From Streptomyces sp. 2114.4 (lineage in GTDB: Bacteria > Actinomycetota > Actinomycetes > Streptomycetales > Streptomycetaceae), in the NCBI RefSeq assembly GCF_900187385.1, contig NZ_FYEY01000001.1:4712001-4776000 (forward strand): a stretch of 64,000 bases of DNA, in the 5' to 3' direction. This document shows positions 9,041-17,196 of the stretch, in pieces. Numbering within the stretch: the stretch's first letter is position 1; each line of letters starts with the position of its first letter. The position numbers were made by a program, and so were the translations under genes. The notes beneath the pieces were generated by a model that did not search any database, had not been told where the DNA came from, and saw only the letters and a list, made by a program, of their open reading frames with translations.

Positions 9041-9198
9041 CACGGCCTGGGCCCACCCTGGGCCCTCAGGCCTCCCGGCCTTGCGGCCGGAGCGCGAGCC
9101 CAGAGCCTTCCGGTCACGCTCTCGGCTGCTGAGCGTCAGGTGCGCGTACACCTTCGGGGAAGTGACCGGCCACCGATGTCACTGTGTGTATCGGCACG

Positions 9199-10056
9199 TC
9201 AGTAGATGACGGAGACGATCTGGCAGGCTGCTTCGGCGAGTTGCCGGTCGCCGTCGATCCGGGCGTGGGCCAGGGCGGTGTCCGGTTGAATGCCACGGGT
9301 GCACAGGCGCCAGGCAGTCTCACTGTCCAGGACGACGGCAGCAGCTGGGCGTCCGTCCCCCGGCTCGGCCAGCGACCACTGCGTGCCGGTGGCAGTCGCT
9401 GTCCAGTTGCCGCCCGCCGGGCCGTCGATCCTCACCTCGATCTGGGTGCCGGCCGGCGCGGTGACCTCGCGCAGTGTGTGCGGCAGGGCCCGCATGAAGG
9501 TGTCCAGGACGACGGACAGCAGCCGTGGATCGGGGTCGGTGTCCTGGCCGGTGGCGTGGCGGATCTGCTGGCGGTGGGTCCAGAACTCGGTAAGGTCACG
9601 GGCGGCGTCCAGCCACATCGGCGCGGGGTCGATCCCAGCCCAGGACACCCCCAGCGACGGCGTGTTGGGGTCGGTGGTCTGGAAGAACCGCGCGACCTGC
9701 CCGCCGACCAGGTCGAGGGTGTCGGTGAGCGCGGTCGGGCTCACCCGGCGGCAGGCATCGACCCATTCCTGATTGATGCGGTGGATGAACGCCTCCAGCG
9801 TCTCGCCCGGCGCGAAAGAGGGCCCGTCCCGGTGGCCGTCCCGGTCCCGGGCGAGACGTCCGTAGAAGTCGCCCAGAAGGTGAGCGGCGAGGTCCCGGAC
9901 GCTCCAGCCCGGGACCGCCTCCCTGCCCCAGTCGGCGGGCGTCAGCCCGCGCAGGGTCACCATCAGCGCGGCCTGCTCCGGCGCGAACAGGGAACGGGCA
10001 TCGATCGGGACACCAAGCCAGGAAGAGGCCGACACGTCAGGGGACTGGGCGTTCAT
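9199..10056 (-). CDS. maleylpyruvate isomerase/DinB-family (mycothiol-type) protein
   Basis: 285 residues. The N-terminal half is an MDMPI/DinB four-helix domain: metal-binding His in GWSVRDLAAHLLGDFY (about residues 50-65) and a second helix DLTEFWTHRQQIRHATG (about 155-171) that supplies the further ligands. In actinobacteria this fold is used by mycothiol-dependent enzymes such as maleylpyruvate isomerase. The C-terminal third resembles the SCP-like domain that often follows. Its ATG overlaps the stop of the LanC-like gene (ATGA), so the two are translationally coupled. The reaction is unknown; use of mycothiol is inferred from the fold. Confidence 0.8.
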   Translation of the reverse strand: MNAQSPDVSASSWLGVPIDARSLFAPEQAALMVTLRGLTPADWGREAVPGWSVRDLAAHLLGDFYGRLARDRDGHRDGPSFAPGETLEAFIHRINQEWVDACRRVSPTALTDTLDLVGGQVARFFQTTDPNTPSLGVSWAGIDPAPMWLDAARDLTEFWTHRQQIRHATGQDTDPDPRLLSVVLDTFMRALPHTLREVTAPAGTQIEVRIDGPAGGNWTATATGTQWSLAEPGDGRPAAAVVLDSETAWRLCTRGIQPDTALAHARIDGDRQLAEAACQIVSVIY

Positions 10057-11360
10057 GACGTCATCCTGCCGATACCCGCCGGAGAACTCGGCCCTGGCTG
10101 GGCGCGTACCGCCGGAGGCTGGTCCGGCCAGGCGAACGCGTAGCGGGGCTCGCCCCCGCGGCTCAGCCGTACGAAGCGCAGGAGTTCGCGCACGATGCCC
10201 GCGTTGCCCGCCCCCCAGCCGGTGCACGGTTCGAGGTCGCCCGGAACGGGCCGGTGCTCGAAGTTGGACCAGCGGGCGCCGTCGCTGTCCCGGATCGCGC
10301 GGGCGGCGAGGTCCGCGACGAGGACGTGGGCGAAGTCGTACGGGTCCTGCCGTTCGACGAGCCGGTCGCAGGCCAGGGCCAGAACGCCCGCGGTGCCGCA
10401 GCAGCGGCCGTTGTTGTCCCAGAAGCCGGGGCGCAGCCGCCGGGGCAGGCCGGAGTGGGTGACCGTGTACCAGCAGCGATCGGCCAGGGCGGACCAGAGA
10501 GGGTCGGCCGTGATGTCCCGCAGCAGCCGGAAGACCTGGGCGTCGCCGGCCGGTCCGTGGCACCAGCCGTAGCTGATGGGCTCGATCACATCGGGGCGGT
10601 ACTGCGGAGTGGAGTGCAGCACCAGAAAGCCCTCGGGCCCCGCTTCGTCACGGGCCACTACGTCCGCGGCACCGGCCAGCGCCAGCTCGACCAGGTCCGC
10701 ACGGCCGGTGGCCCGGCCGACCCTGGCAAGTGCCAGGACGATGCCGAGCGTGCCGTGCGAGATGTGGTGCAGACGGGCGTCGACGCCGGTGCGGTGGGCC
10801 CAGTGGGCACCTGCCGGGGTCTGCTCAGCCGTCCGCAGATACGGCTCCACGGCGAGCACGGCCAGTTCGGCGTCGCCGGCCACGAGCGCGCCCAGGCCGA
10901 TCCCCGCGTTGCCGCCCATCAGCTCGTACAGCTCGCCCCAGCGCGCTCCGTCGAAGCGTGACCGCACGAGTTCCAGTGCACGGTCCGCGGCGACGCCGGC
11001 GGCCGTGTCGCCGAGTGCGTCATGAACGGACCGCAGGACGAGGGCCATTCCGGTGCGGCCGAAGTAGAGGGAGTCGTCGTCGATGCCGTCGACGGAGTCC
11101 GCGAGGCTGCGGGCCGCGCGCAGGGCGGTGTCGGCGTAGGCGTCATCGCCGAAGTGCCGCCACGCCTCCAGGAGCACGGGGACGATCCCGGCCGTACCGC
11201 TGTAGAGCATCGGGTCGAGCTCGTCGTCCGAGGGCCGCATCGCCCAGGCGAGGCCTCCGCCGGCGGTCTCCCGCGCCGCCCCGGTAAGCCACCGCAGGCC
11301 CTCCACCGCGAGCCCCTCGACCTCGTCGACCGCCACAACCGTGACTTCTGGTGCCGTCAT
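10053..11360 (-). CDS. LanC-like (lanthionine synthetase C family) protein
   Basis: 435 residues with the repeated glycine motifs of the LanC alpha/alpha barrel: LYSGTAGI near residue 50, SHGTLGIVLAL (catalytic-type His, about 197), YGWCHGPAG (zinc Cys, about 265) and GRCCGTAGVL (about 319). Classical LanC cyclases have Cys-His in the last motif, while this one has Cys-Cys. No LanB/LanM dehydratase or precursor gene adjoins it, so a lantibiotic cluster is not supported. It is coupled to the DinB/MPI gene. LanC-like proteins in animals add glutathione to dehydroamino acids, so a mycothiol counterpart is conceivable (inference). Confidence 0.83.
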   Translation of the reverse strand: MTAPEVTVVAVDEVEGLAVEGLRWLTGAARETAGGGLAWAMRPSDDELDPMLYSGTAGIVPVLLEAWRHFGDDAYADTALRAARSLADSVDGIDDDSLYFGRTGMALVLRSVHDALGDTAAGVAADRALELVRSRFDGARWGELYELMGGNAGIGLGALVAGDAELAVLAVEPYLRTAEQTPAGAHWAHRTGVDARLHHISHGTLGIVLALARVGRATGRADLVELALAGAADVVARDEAGPEGFLVLHSTPQYRPDVIEPISYGWCHGPAGDAQVFRLLRDITADPLWSALADRCWYTVTHSGLPRRLRPGFWDNNGRCCGTAGVLALACDRLVERQDPYDFAHVLVADLAARAIRDSDGARWSNFEHRPVPGDLEPCTGWGAGNAGIVRELLRFVRLSRGGEPRYAFAWPDQPPAVRAQPGPSSPAGIGRMTS

Positions 11361-11784
11361 GCGGCCACTCTCGCATGATCTTTCGGCCCCGCCCATCGGA
11401 AGGCGGCCCTCCGCATGCTGTCTCAAGTCAGCAGCGCGGAAAGGGAGTTCGGCCCCGCGCGGCAGCGGAGTGCAGCACCGTGCCGGGTTTGCCGGAATGC
11501 GGAGGCCGGCATTCTCGCAGAATGCCGTGCGAGCCGGGTGTATCCCTGTCTGGTTGACGGTGGCTGGACGGAGGGGGCCGGGCGATGGCGACAGCACGGG
11601 CGAGGGCTCACGGCACGGGCAGACCGCCGGGCAAGGACGGTGCCGGCCGGCGGTCGCCGGGTCGGGCGCGGTGCATGGGCGTGGTCAACTCCTGAACGAA
11701 ATCGCGCACGAGCTGTTCGGCATGCGCCGGCGAGCGGTGGTTCTCCCATGACCGCTCCCCGTCACCCGCTCGCCACGCCCCGTC
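11361..11784. other. intergenic, no convincing gene
   Basis: This 424-base stretch lies upstream of the LanC-like gene and downstream of the 249-residue gene. Short frames are open but lack ribosome sites and protein-like composition. It contains a 9 bp perfect hairpin CGGCATTCT / AGAATGCCG (11507-11515 and 11519-11527, 3-base loop), a possible operator or terminator. Confidence 0.5.
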
Positions 11785-12534
11785 TCACGCCGGCAATTCC
11801 CGGTCCCCCCGCCACGCCACATACGTCATCGCGGCGAGGCCGCCGTTCGCCAGGCCCTTGTAGGCCACCGTCCGGCTGGGGCCGAGTTCGTGGGCGAGCT
11901 GTCTGGACAGGCTTCCGCCCTCGTGGAACAGGCGCTGCCAGGTGTCGTCGTACTTGCCCTCCACCCGGTCGCGGATGTCGAGGTTCAGGGTGGTGTTGAT
12001 TTCGTCCGCCCAGCCGTACAGGGCGGTGACGAGGCTGTCGGACAGGTTCAGGGCGGCGGTCGGGTCATCGGGGAAGAAGTCCCCGAATCCTTCGGAGCGC
12101 AGCGGGCCGTATTGGAACTCGCCCTCGACGATGAGGTCCAGCGGGTGCGGAGGCGTGCCGTGGCTGTCGCGCTCCCAGTGCAGGCGTTCGCAGCCCCAGC
12201 ACACCCATTTCGACGCCCGGTGGCGCTCGTCCCAGTAGCGCACGGCCCACGACGGCCCGAGGTGCGAGGCCAGTCGCCGAGCCGCCACCAAGCCCTGCTT
12301 GACGTGCTTGTGCAGGGCCGGGCGGGAGGGGAAACCGGCCGGTGGACGGGAGAGTGACCATGAGCGCAGCGCGTGAGTCAGGTCTTCCGGCAGGTCCAGG
12401 GAGGGGGCGTCCAGCGGGACGTTGCCGGTAAAGGACTCGATGTCCTCGTACGTGCCGCGCTCGTACGGCTCGTACAGGGGGGAGGGCTCGGAGCGGGCCT
12501 GGACGAGGAGGTAGCGCGGTCCTTCGAGAGGCAT
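11785..12534 (-). CDS. uncharacterised protein, 249 residues
   Basis: The product is not recognised. It is a soluble, acidic and aromatic-rich protein without signal peptide or membrane segment. A CWGC motif (residues about 119-122, WVCWGCERLHW) could bind metal or be redox active, but no second cysteine pair is seen. The codon use is typical for the genome, with strong third-position GC, which supports a real gene. ATG 12534 is the only start in the frame. It stands alone between long non-coding stretches. Confidence 0.65.
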   Translation of the reverse strand: MPLEGPRYLLVQARSEPSPLYEPYERGTYEDIESFTGNVPLDAPSLDLPEDLTHALRSWSLSRPPAGFPSRPALHKHVKQGLVAARRLASHLGPSWAVRYWDERHRASKWVCWGCERLHWERDSHGTPPHPLDLIVEGEFQYGPLRSEGFGDFFPDDPTAALNLSDSLVTALYGWADEINTTLNLDIRDRVEGKYDDTWQRLFHEGGSLSRQLAHELGPSRTVAYKGLANGGLAAMTYVAWRGDRELPA

Positions 12535-12943
12535 GTGGATCTCCGCGATCGTGTCGGGAGGCGGCCCGTAGATGTGGATGGCGCTCGAAGCAGGGCGCCG
12601 GGCCCCACCCTGGGGAGAGGAACCGTCCTGACGGGAGGGCCCACCCGGCGGGGAGGGCTTCGGCCCCGCCTCGCGGGCCGAGTTGCCCGGCGCATCGGAA
12701 GCTTACGGGCCGGCGATGGGGCCCGATGAGTGCTTTCGCCCAACGGCCGGGGCAGGGAAGTCCGGCCGTACGAGTCCCCTCTGGCCGGGCCGGGCCGGGC
12801 CGAGCTGGGCCGGGCGCGGTCGCGCCACGGGAGGTGAGCCGCTGAGGCCGGGGCGAGGACCGCGGCGTCCGGATGCAGCATGGAGGGAGGGGCGCGGGGA
12901 GCGCCGGGGGTATTGATCGTCCGCGACCGGAAGGATGAGCCCG
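12535..12943. other. intergenic, divergent promoter region
   Basis: 409 bases between the divergent 249-residue gene and the nickel-binding protein gene. It must hold promoters for both. A simple GGGCC-rich run lies at about 12782-12812. No credible coding frame was found. Confidence 0.4.
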
Positions 12944-13192
12944 ATGCCCAAATTCATGGACGTTCATCACGGTATGAAGGGTCTCGGCCCCGAGGACATC
13001 AAGGCGGCGCACCAGGCCGATCTCGCCATTCAGAGCGAGGAAGGCGTGACCTTCGAGCACGCCTGGGCCGACACCGAGTCCGGCGATGTCTTCTGTCTGT
13101 CGGACGCGCCGTCTGCGGGGGCCGTGCAGCGCATTCACGAGCGGGCCGGCCACAAGGCCGACGAGATCCATCCGCTGTCGGTCTCCCTCTGA
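12944..13192 (+). CDS. SCO4226-type nickel-binding protein (DUF4242)
   Basis: 82 residues. It closely resembles Streptomyces coelicolor SCO4226, a ferredoxin-fold DUF4242 protein shown to bind nickel. Recognisable parts are MPKFMDVHHGMKGL at the N-terminus with its His pair, FEHAWADTESGDVFCL in the middle and the end VQRIHERAGHKADEIH. The ATG at 12944 is preferred over 12935 because AAGGA then sits at normal distance. Cytoplasmic; role in nickel handling is by homology. It faces a cysteine-rich small gene across a five-copy repeat and a hairpin, and both could belong to metal homeostasis. Confidence 0.9.
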   Translation: MPKFMDVHHGMKGLGPEDIKAAHQADLAIQSEEGVTFEHAWADTESGDVFCLSDAPSAGAVQRIHERAGHKADEIHPLSVSL

Positions 13193-13205
13193 CCCACCGC
13201 TGCCC

Positions 13206-13340
13206 GGCCACGGGACGGCCAAGTTCCTGACCGGCCACGGGACGGCCAAGTTCCTGACCGGCCACGGGACGGCCAAGTTCCTGACCGGCCACGGGACGGC
13301 CAAGTTCCTGACCGGCCACGGGACGGCCAAGTTCCTGACC
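13206..13340. repeat. five exact 27 bp tandem repeats
   Basis: A 27-base unit beginning GGCCACGGGACGGCCAAGTT repeats five times without mismatch and without spacers, starting 14 bases after the stop of the nickel-binding protein gene. Each unit contains GGCC-ACGGGAC-GGCC half-sites. The unit length is a multiple of three, so both strands stay open (GHGTAKFLT or VRNLAVPWP repeated), but no start or ribosome site supports translation. Resembles a minisatellite (VNTR). Confidence 0.92.
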
Positions 13341-13368
13341 GGCCGCTGAGGGACCGACCGGTCAGCAA

Positions 13369-13402
13369 CGGCCCCGGCCGGAAGAGCATCCAGCCGGGGC
13401 CG
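13369..13402. terminator. bidirectional GC-rich hairpin
   Basis: Perfect 10 bp stem CGGCCCCGGC (13369-13378) with GCCGGGGCCG (13393-13402), 14-base loop, between two convergent genes. No U-tract, which is usual in Streptomyces. Confidence 0.65.
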
Positions 13403-13444
13403 CGATGGCGCTGTGTCGCAGTGGCGCCATGCCGTGCAGGGTGG

Positions 13445-13603
13445 CTAGCAGCCGCCGCCGCACTGGCACGGGCCGCCCGACTGACAGCCGCAGCTGCAGC
13501 CGGAGCCACAGCCGCAGGCGCCGAGCAGCGGGAGCAGTGGACGCCCGACGGCTGTCGGGGCGTCCTGGAGCGCGGGGTTGGGGGAGTCCGCCATGGGTGC
13601 CAT
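13445..13603 (-). CDS. cysteine-rich 52-residue peptide (metallothionein- or RiPP-like)
   Basis: Not a family I can name. The ATG at 13603 follows a perfect AGGAGG site by six bases, so translation is well supported. The first 28 residues are cysteine-free (MAPMADSPNPALQDAPTAVG and on to LLPLLG). The last 25 residues hold eight cysteines in CxC and CxxxC spacing with almost only Gly, Ser and Gln between, ending in GGGC. This leader/core split would fit either a small metal-thiolate protein beside the nickel-binding protein or a precursor of a modified peptide. No modifying enzyme is adjacent; the nearest candidate, the LanC-like gene, is about 2 kb away. Confidence 0.75.
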   Translation of the reverse strand: MAPMADSPNPALQDAPTAVGRPLLPLLGACGCGSGCSCGCQSGGPCQCGGGC

Positions 13604-13837
13604 GCATTGCCTCCTAGGGGTCACCTGGTGCCCATTGCAAGCCCGGGTGCCGAGGCGCGTCAACGGCGCGTGGGGGCACACGTCAACGGCGCACGACGGC
13701 TCACGGGCCGGACCCGTGCCCTCCTCGCGCTGCCGTGATCAGCTGCACGACAGCCGCAGGAGTAGCCGGGGCCACGCCTCGCACCCTCGCCGCGGCCACG
13801 CCTCCCGCCGCCGCGGTAACACCTCCCGCCTCCGCGA

Positions 13838-14515
13838 TTACGCGCCTTCCACCGTCGTCGGCGGGGCGATCTCGTCGGCGTGCTCGCCGGTCACGAGGTA
13901 GACGACCCGCTTGGCGACGGAGACCGCGTGGTCCGCGAAGCGCTCGTAGTAGCGGCCCAGCAGCGTCACGTCCACGGCCGTCTCGATGCCGTGCTTCCAG
14001 CGGTCGTCCATCAGGTGCTGGAAGAGGGTGCGGTGCAGCATGTCCATCGCGTCGTCGTCCTGCTCCAGCTGCAGCGCGAGGTCGACGTCCTTGGTGATGA
14101 TGACCTCGGCGGCCTTGGCCATCAGGCGCTGCGCCAGCTGCCCCATCTCCAGGATGGTGGCGTGCAGATCCTGCGGCACGGCTGACTGCGGGAAGCGCAG
14201 CCGGGCCAGCTTGGCCACGTGCTGGGCCAGGTCGCCGGAGCGCTCCAGGTCGGCGCTCATCCGCAGCGAGGTGACGACGATCCGCAGGTCGGTGGCGACC
14301 GGCTGCTGCCGCGCCAGCAGGGCGATCGCGCGGGCCTCCAGATCGCGCTGGAGGTCGTCGACCTTCTCGTCGGCGGCGATGACGTTCTCGGCCAGCTTGA
14401 GGTCCGCGTCGAGTATCGCCGTGGTGGCGCGCCCGATCGCGGAGCCGACGAGCCGGGCCATCTCGACCAGGCCCTCGCCGATCGAATCCAGCTCCTCGTG
14501 GTACGCGTCCCGCAT
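13838..14515 (-). CDS. phoU: phosphate transport system regulator PhoU
   Basis: 225 residues forming two PhoU helical repeats: EELDSIGEGLVEMARLVG at the N-terminus, then the metal-binding-type motifs LRMSADLERSGDLAQHV (about 76-92) and GRYYERFADHAVSV (about 188-201). PhoU damps PhoR signalling and Pst uptake when phosphate is plentiful. The ATG at 14515 follows GAGAAGG. It is divergent from phoR across a PHO-box region, so PhoP probably controls it. Confidence 0.96.
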   Translation of the reverse strand: MRDAYHEELDSIGEGLVEMARLVGSAIGRATTAILDADLKLAENVIAADEKVDDLQRDLEARAIALLARQQPVATDLRIVVTSLRMSADLERSGDLAQHVAKLARLRFPQSAVPQDLHATILEMGQLAQRLMAKAAEVIITKDVDLALQLEQDDDAMDMLHRTLFQHLMDDRWKHGIETAVDVTLLGRYYERFADHAVSVAKRVVYLVTGEHADEIAPPTTVEGA

Positions 14516-14721
14516 CTGTGACCTTCTCTCGCATCGATGTGGTGGTGTGGCGTGGTGGGAGGTGGAACGGGGTGCAGGGTGACCTGTGCCCACGCTCTCA
14601 CGGTCGGTGCCCGCGCGGCCCGTGCCCGGCGGGGCGGTGCTCCACGGTGCCGGCCCCCGCCGCGGTGCCGGTGCTCCGGAGGGCCGTGGCCCCGCGGTCG
14701 CTCAGGGTGTCCGGCCGCGTG

Positions 14722-14991
14722 CCGGTTCACCCCCGGTGGCACCCGCACCGTCACCCTGCGGGCACCGCGCGACCTGCGGTGCCACCGGGGGTGAACCGGC
14801 GCCGACGTGAAGGTGAACTCTGGGCGACGCATCCACGGCCCCGGGGGCCAGGGCGCGGTTCACCTGGCCGAGCGCCGGAGCGGCAGGGCGCTCGCGCCGG
14901 TCCCCCTAGGGACATCCGCCGGGCAGCCGCCCGCCTCGCACCGGCCTCCGGAGTGAACCAGCGCGGACCGCAGGGTGAACTCTGGGCGACG
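14722..14991. promoter_or_regulatory. PHO-box region between phoU and phoR
   Basis: PhoP-binding half-sites of the GTTCACC type occur on both strands: forward at 14725 and 14858, reverse (GGTGAAC) at 14790, 14812 and 14974, and GTGAACC at 14953. Around 14725 the CACC cores recur every 11-12 bases (14728, 14740, 14752, 14763), the spacing of PhoP direct-repeat units. A 22 bp perfect inverted repeat joins 14722-14743 with 14778-14799, and an 18 bp direct repeat joins 14812-14829 with 14974-14991. The phoU-phoRP promoter of S. coelicolor is a known PhoP target. Confidence 0.85.
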
Positions 14992-15053
14992 GCTGTTCGA
15001 GCAGAGCCCCGCAAGGCTGGGGAAGTGTCCGACCCGGCGCATAACCTGGAGTC

Positions 15054-16322
15054 ATGAACGTGGACGCGGCCGTCGCCGCAGTGGCTGCGATCGCCGGGCT
15101 CTGTACCGGTGTCTTCGCCATGCTGGCGTTCCGCTGGAGCGAGCGCGACCAGGCCAAACCCACCCGTACCTCCCTGCACACCGAAGCCGTGCTGCCACCC
15201 GGGGTCGACACCGTCCTGTCGGTGCTCCGCTCCTCGGCCGTGGTCCTCGACGAGGCCGACGCCGTCGTCAAGGCCAGCTCCGCCGCCTACGCCCTCGGGC
15301 TGGTCCGGGGCGGCAAGCTCGCCGTCGAGCCGATGATGGCGATGGCCCGCGACACCCGCAGGGACGGCGAGATACGCCAGGTCGAGCTGGATCTGCCGCG
15401 CCGCGGCACCGGCCGCGGCGAAGCGCTCGCGGTCTCCGCCAGAGTCGCCCCGCTCGGCTCCCGGCTCGTCCTGCTGCTGGTCGAGGACCTCACGGAGGCC
15501 CGCCGGATAGAGGCGGTCCGCCGCGACTTCGTGGCCAACGTCAGCCATGAGCTCAAGACCCCGGTCGGCGCCCTGTCGCTGCTCTCCGAGGCCGTGATGG
15601 ACGCCAGCGACGACCCCGAGGCCGTCGAGCGCTTCGCAGGCCGGATGCAGAACGAGGCGACCCGCCTGACCAACCTCGTCCAGGAGCTCATCGACCTCTC
15701 GCGGGTGCAGAACGACAACCCGCTGGAGGACGCCGAGCCGGTCCGGGTGGACGAGCTGGTCGCCGAGGCGATGGACCGCTGCCGCCAGCAGGCCGGCGCG
15801 AAGCAGATCACGATGGCCGTCGGCGGCGCCGCGGAACTGCACGTATGGGGAAACCGCGGCCAGCTCGCCGCGGCCCTGGGCAATCTCGTCGAGAACGCCG
15901 TCAACTACTCCCCGGCGCGCACCCGCGTCGGGATCGCCGGGCGCCGGGTCTCCGCGCCCGGCGGCGACCTGATCGAGATCGCGGTGACCGACCAGGGCAT
16001 CGGGATATCCGAAAAGGACCGTGACCGCGTCTTCGAGCGGTTCTACCGTGTCGACCCGGCGCGCTCGCGCGCCACCGGCGGGACCGGCCTCGGCCTCGCC
16101 ATCGTCAAGCATGTGGCCGCCTCGCACGGCGGGGAGGTCACGGTGTGGAGCGCTGAGGGACAGGGCTCCACCTTCACCCTGCGTCTCCCGGAAGCCGGAG
16201 CCGTGCGCGACCGCGAACGGCCCGCCGACCCCTCCGCGGAGGGCCTCGACGACGAGGACCGCCCGTACGAGACCTTCAACGATCCGCTCCCTGCTCATCC
16301 AGCCCCGGAGGTCCTTCCGTGA
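15054..16322 (+). CDS. phoR: phosphate sensor histidine kinase PhoR
   Basis: 422 residues. One N-terminal membrane helix (about residues 7-28) is followed by a PAS-like linker and the kinase core: H-box NVSHELKTPVGAL with the phospho-His near 165, N-box NLVENAVNY (about 278), G1 DQGIGIS and G2 GGTGLGLAIV. PhoR senses phosphate limitation through the Pst/PhoU complex and phosphorylates PhoP. The C-terminal about 30 residues are an acidic tail. The stop overlaps the phoP start by four bases (GTGA), so the pair is translationally coupled. Confidence 0.96.
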   Translation: MNVDAAVAAVAAIAGLCTGVFAMLAFRWSERDQAKPTRTSLHTEAVLPPGVDTVLSVLRSSAVVLDEADAVVKASSAAYALGLVRGGKLAVEPMMAMARDTRRDGEIRQVELDLPRRGTGRGEALAVSARVAPLGSRLVLLLVEDLTEARRIEAVRRDFVANVSHELKTPVGALSLLSEAVMDASDDPEAVERFAGRMQNEATRLTNLVQELIDLSRVQNDNPLEDAEPVRVDELVAEAMDRCRQQAGAKQITMAVGGAAELHVWGNRGQLAAALGNLVENAVNYSPARTRVGIAGRRVSAPGGDLIEIAVTDQGIGISEKDRDRVFERFYRVDPARSRATGGTGLGLAIVKHVAASHGGEVTVWSAEGQGSTFTLRLPEAGAVRDRERPADPSAEGLDDEDRPYETFNDPLPAHPAPEVLP

Positions 16323-16999
16323 CCCGAGTGCTTGTCGTCGAGGACGAGGAATCGTTCAGCGACGCACTGTCGTACATGCTCCGCAAGGAGGGTTTCGAGG
16401 TCGCCATCGCGGCTACGGGCCCCGACGGACTCGACGAGTTCGAGCGCAACGGCGCCGACCTCGTCCTCCTCGACCTGATGCTGCCGGGCCTGCCCGGCAC
16501 CGAGGTCTGCCGCCAGCTGCGTGGCCGCTCCAATGTGCCGGTCATCATGGTGACCGCCAAGGACAGCGAGATCGACAAGGTCGTCGGTCTGGAGATAGGG
16601 GCCGACGACTACGTCACCAAGCCCTTCTCCTCCCGCGAACTGGTCGCCCGCATCCGCGCGGTGATGCGCCGCCGCGGCGAGCCGGAGGAGGTCACCCCGC
16701 AGGCCCTGGAGGCCGGCCCGGTCCGGATGGACGTGGACCGCCATGTCGTCACGGTCTCCGGCGGCAAGGTCGACCTGCCTCTGAAGGAGTTCGACCTCCT
16801 GGAGATGCTGCTGCGCAACGCCGGGCGCGTGCTGACCCGGATGCAGCTCATCGACCGGGTCTGGGGCGCCGACTACGTGGGCGACACCAAGACCCTGGAC
16901 GTACACGTCAAGCGACTGCGCGCCAAGATCGAACCCGACCCGGGCGCGCCACGCTACCTCGTCACGGTCCGCGGCCTGGGCTACAAGTTCGAGCCGTAA
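16319..16999 (+). CDS. phoP: phosphate response regulator PhoP
   Basis: 226 residues. The receiver domain has the acidic pocket E8-D9, phospho-acceptor D52 in LLDLMLPG, T79 and K101. The C-terminal OmpR-type winged helix ends VKRLRAKIEPDPG...VRGLGYKFEP. PhoP binds PHO boxes and controls phosphate scavenging and, in Streptomyces, secondary metabolism. It starts at a GTG within the end of phoR and is followed by a long terminator, closing a two-gene operon. Confidence 0.97.
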   Translation: MTRVLVVEDEESFSDALSYMLRKEGFEVAIAATGPDGLDEFERNGADLVLLDLMLPGLPGTEVCRQLRGRSNVPVIMVTAKDSEIDKVVGLEIGADDYVTKPFSSRELVARIRAVMRRRGEPEEVTPQALEAGPVRMDVDRHVVTVSGGKVDLPLKEFDLLEMLLRNAGRVLTRMQLIDRVWGADYVGDTKTLDVHVKRLRAKIEPDPGAPRYLVTVRGLGYKFEP

Positions 17000-17125
17000 A
17001 ACTCCGGGCCGTACGAGCACGAGCCGCACAGCGCACGAGCCGTACGAGCATGAGCCGCACAGAGCAGCGGCCGGGCGCGCAGCGGGCGCTCACCGGCCGC
17101 CGCGCCCGCGCGCTCTGCCCGAGTA

Positions 17126-17170
17126 CGCCTCAGGGGCGCCCCTCCGGATCGGACGGGCGCCCCTGAGGCG
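17126..17170 (+). terminator. terminator after phoP
   Basis: Perfect 16 bp stem CGCCTCAGGGGCGCCC (17126-17141) with its complement at 17155-17170 and a 13-base loop, followed by TTGTGT. It probably also serves the convergent lipoprotein gene. Confidence 0.85.
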
Positions 17171-17196
17171 TTGTGTGACGCGTCGCGCGGGCGGTC

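Noticed and set aside
13206..13340. Tandem repeats considered as a CRISPR array
   Set aside because: Repeats are contiguous without spacers, and no cas genes are near.
9199..13603. LanC-like gene and cysteine-rich peptide considered as a lanthipeptide cluster
   Set aside because: No dehydratase (LanB/LanM-type) gene is present, the peptide has very few Ser/Thr and no Thr in its core, and the genes are about 2 kb apart with unrelated genes between.
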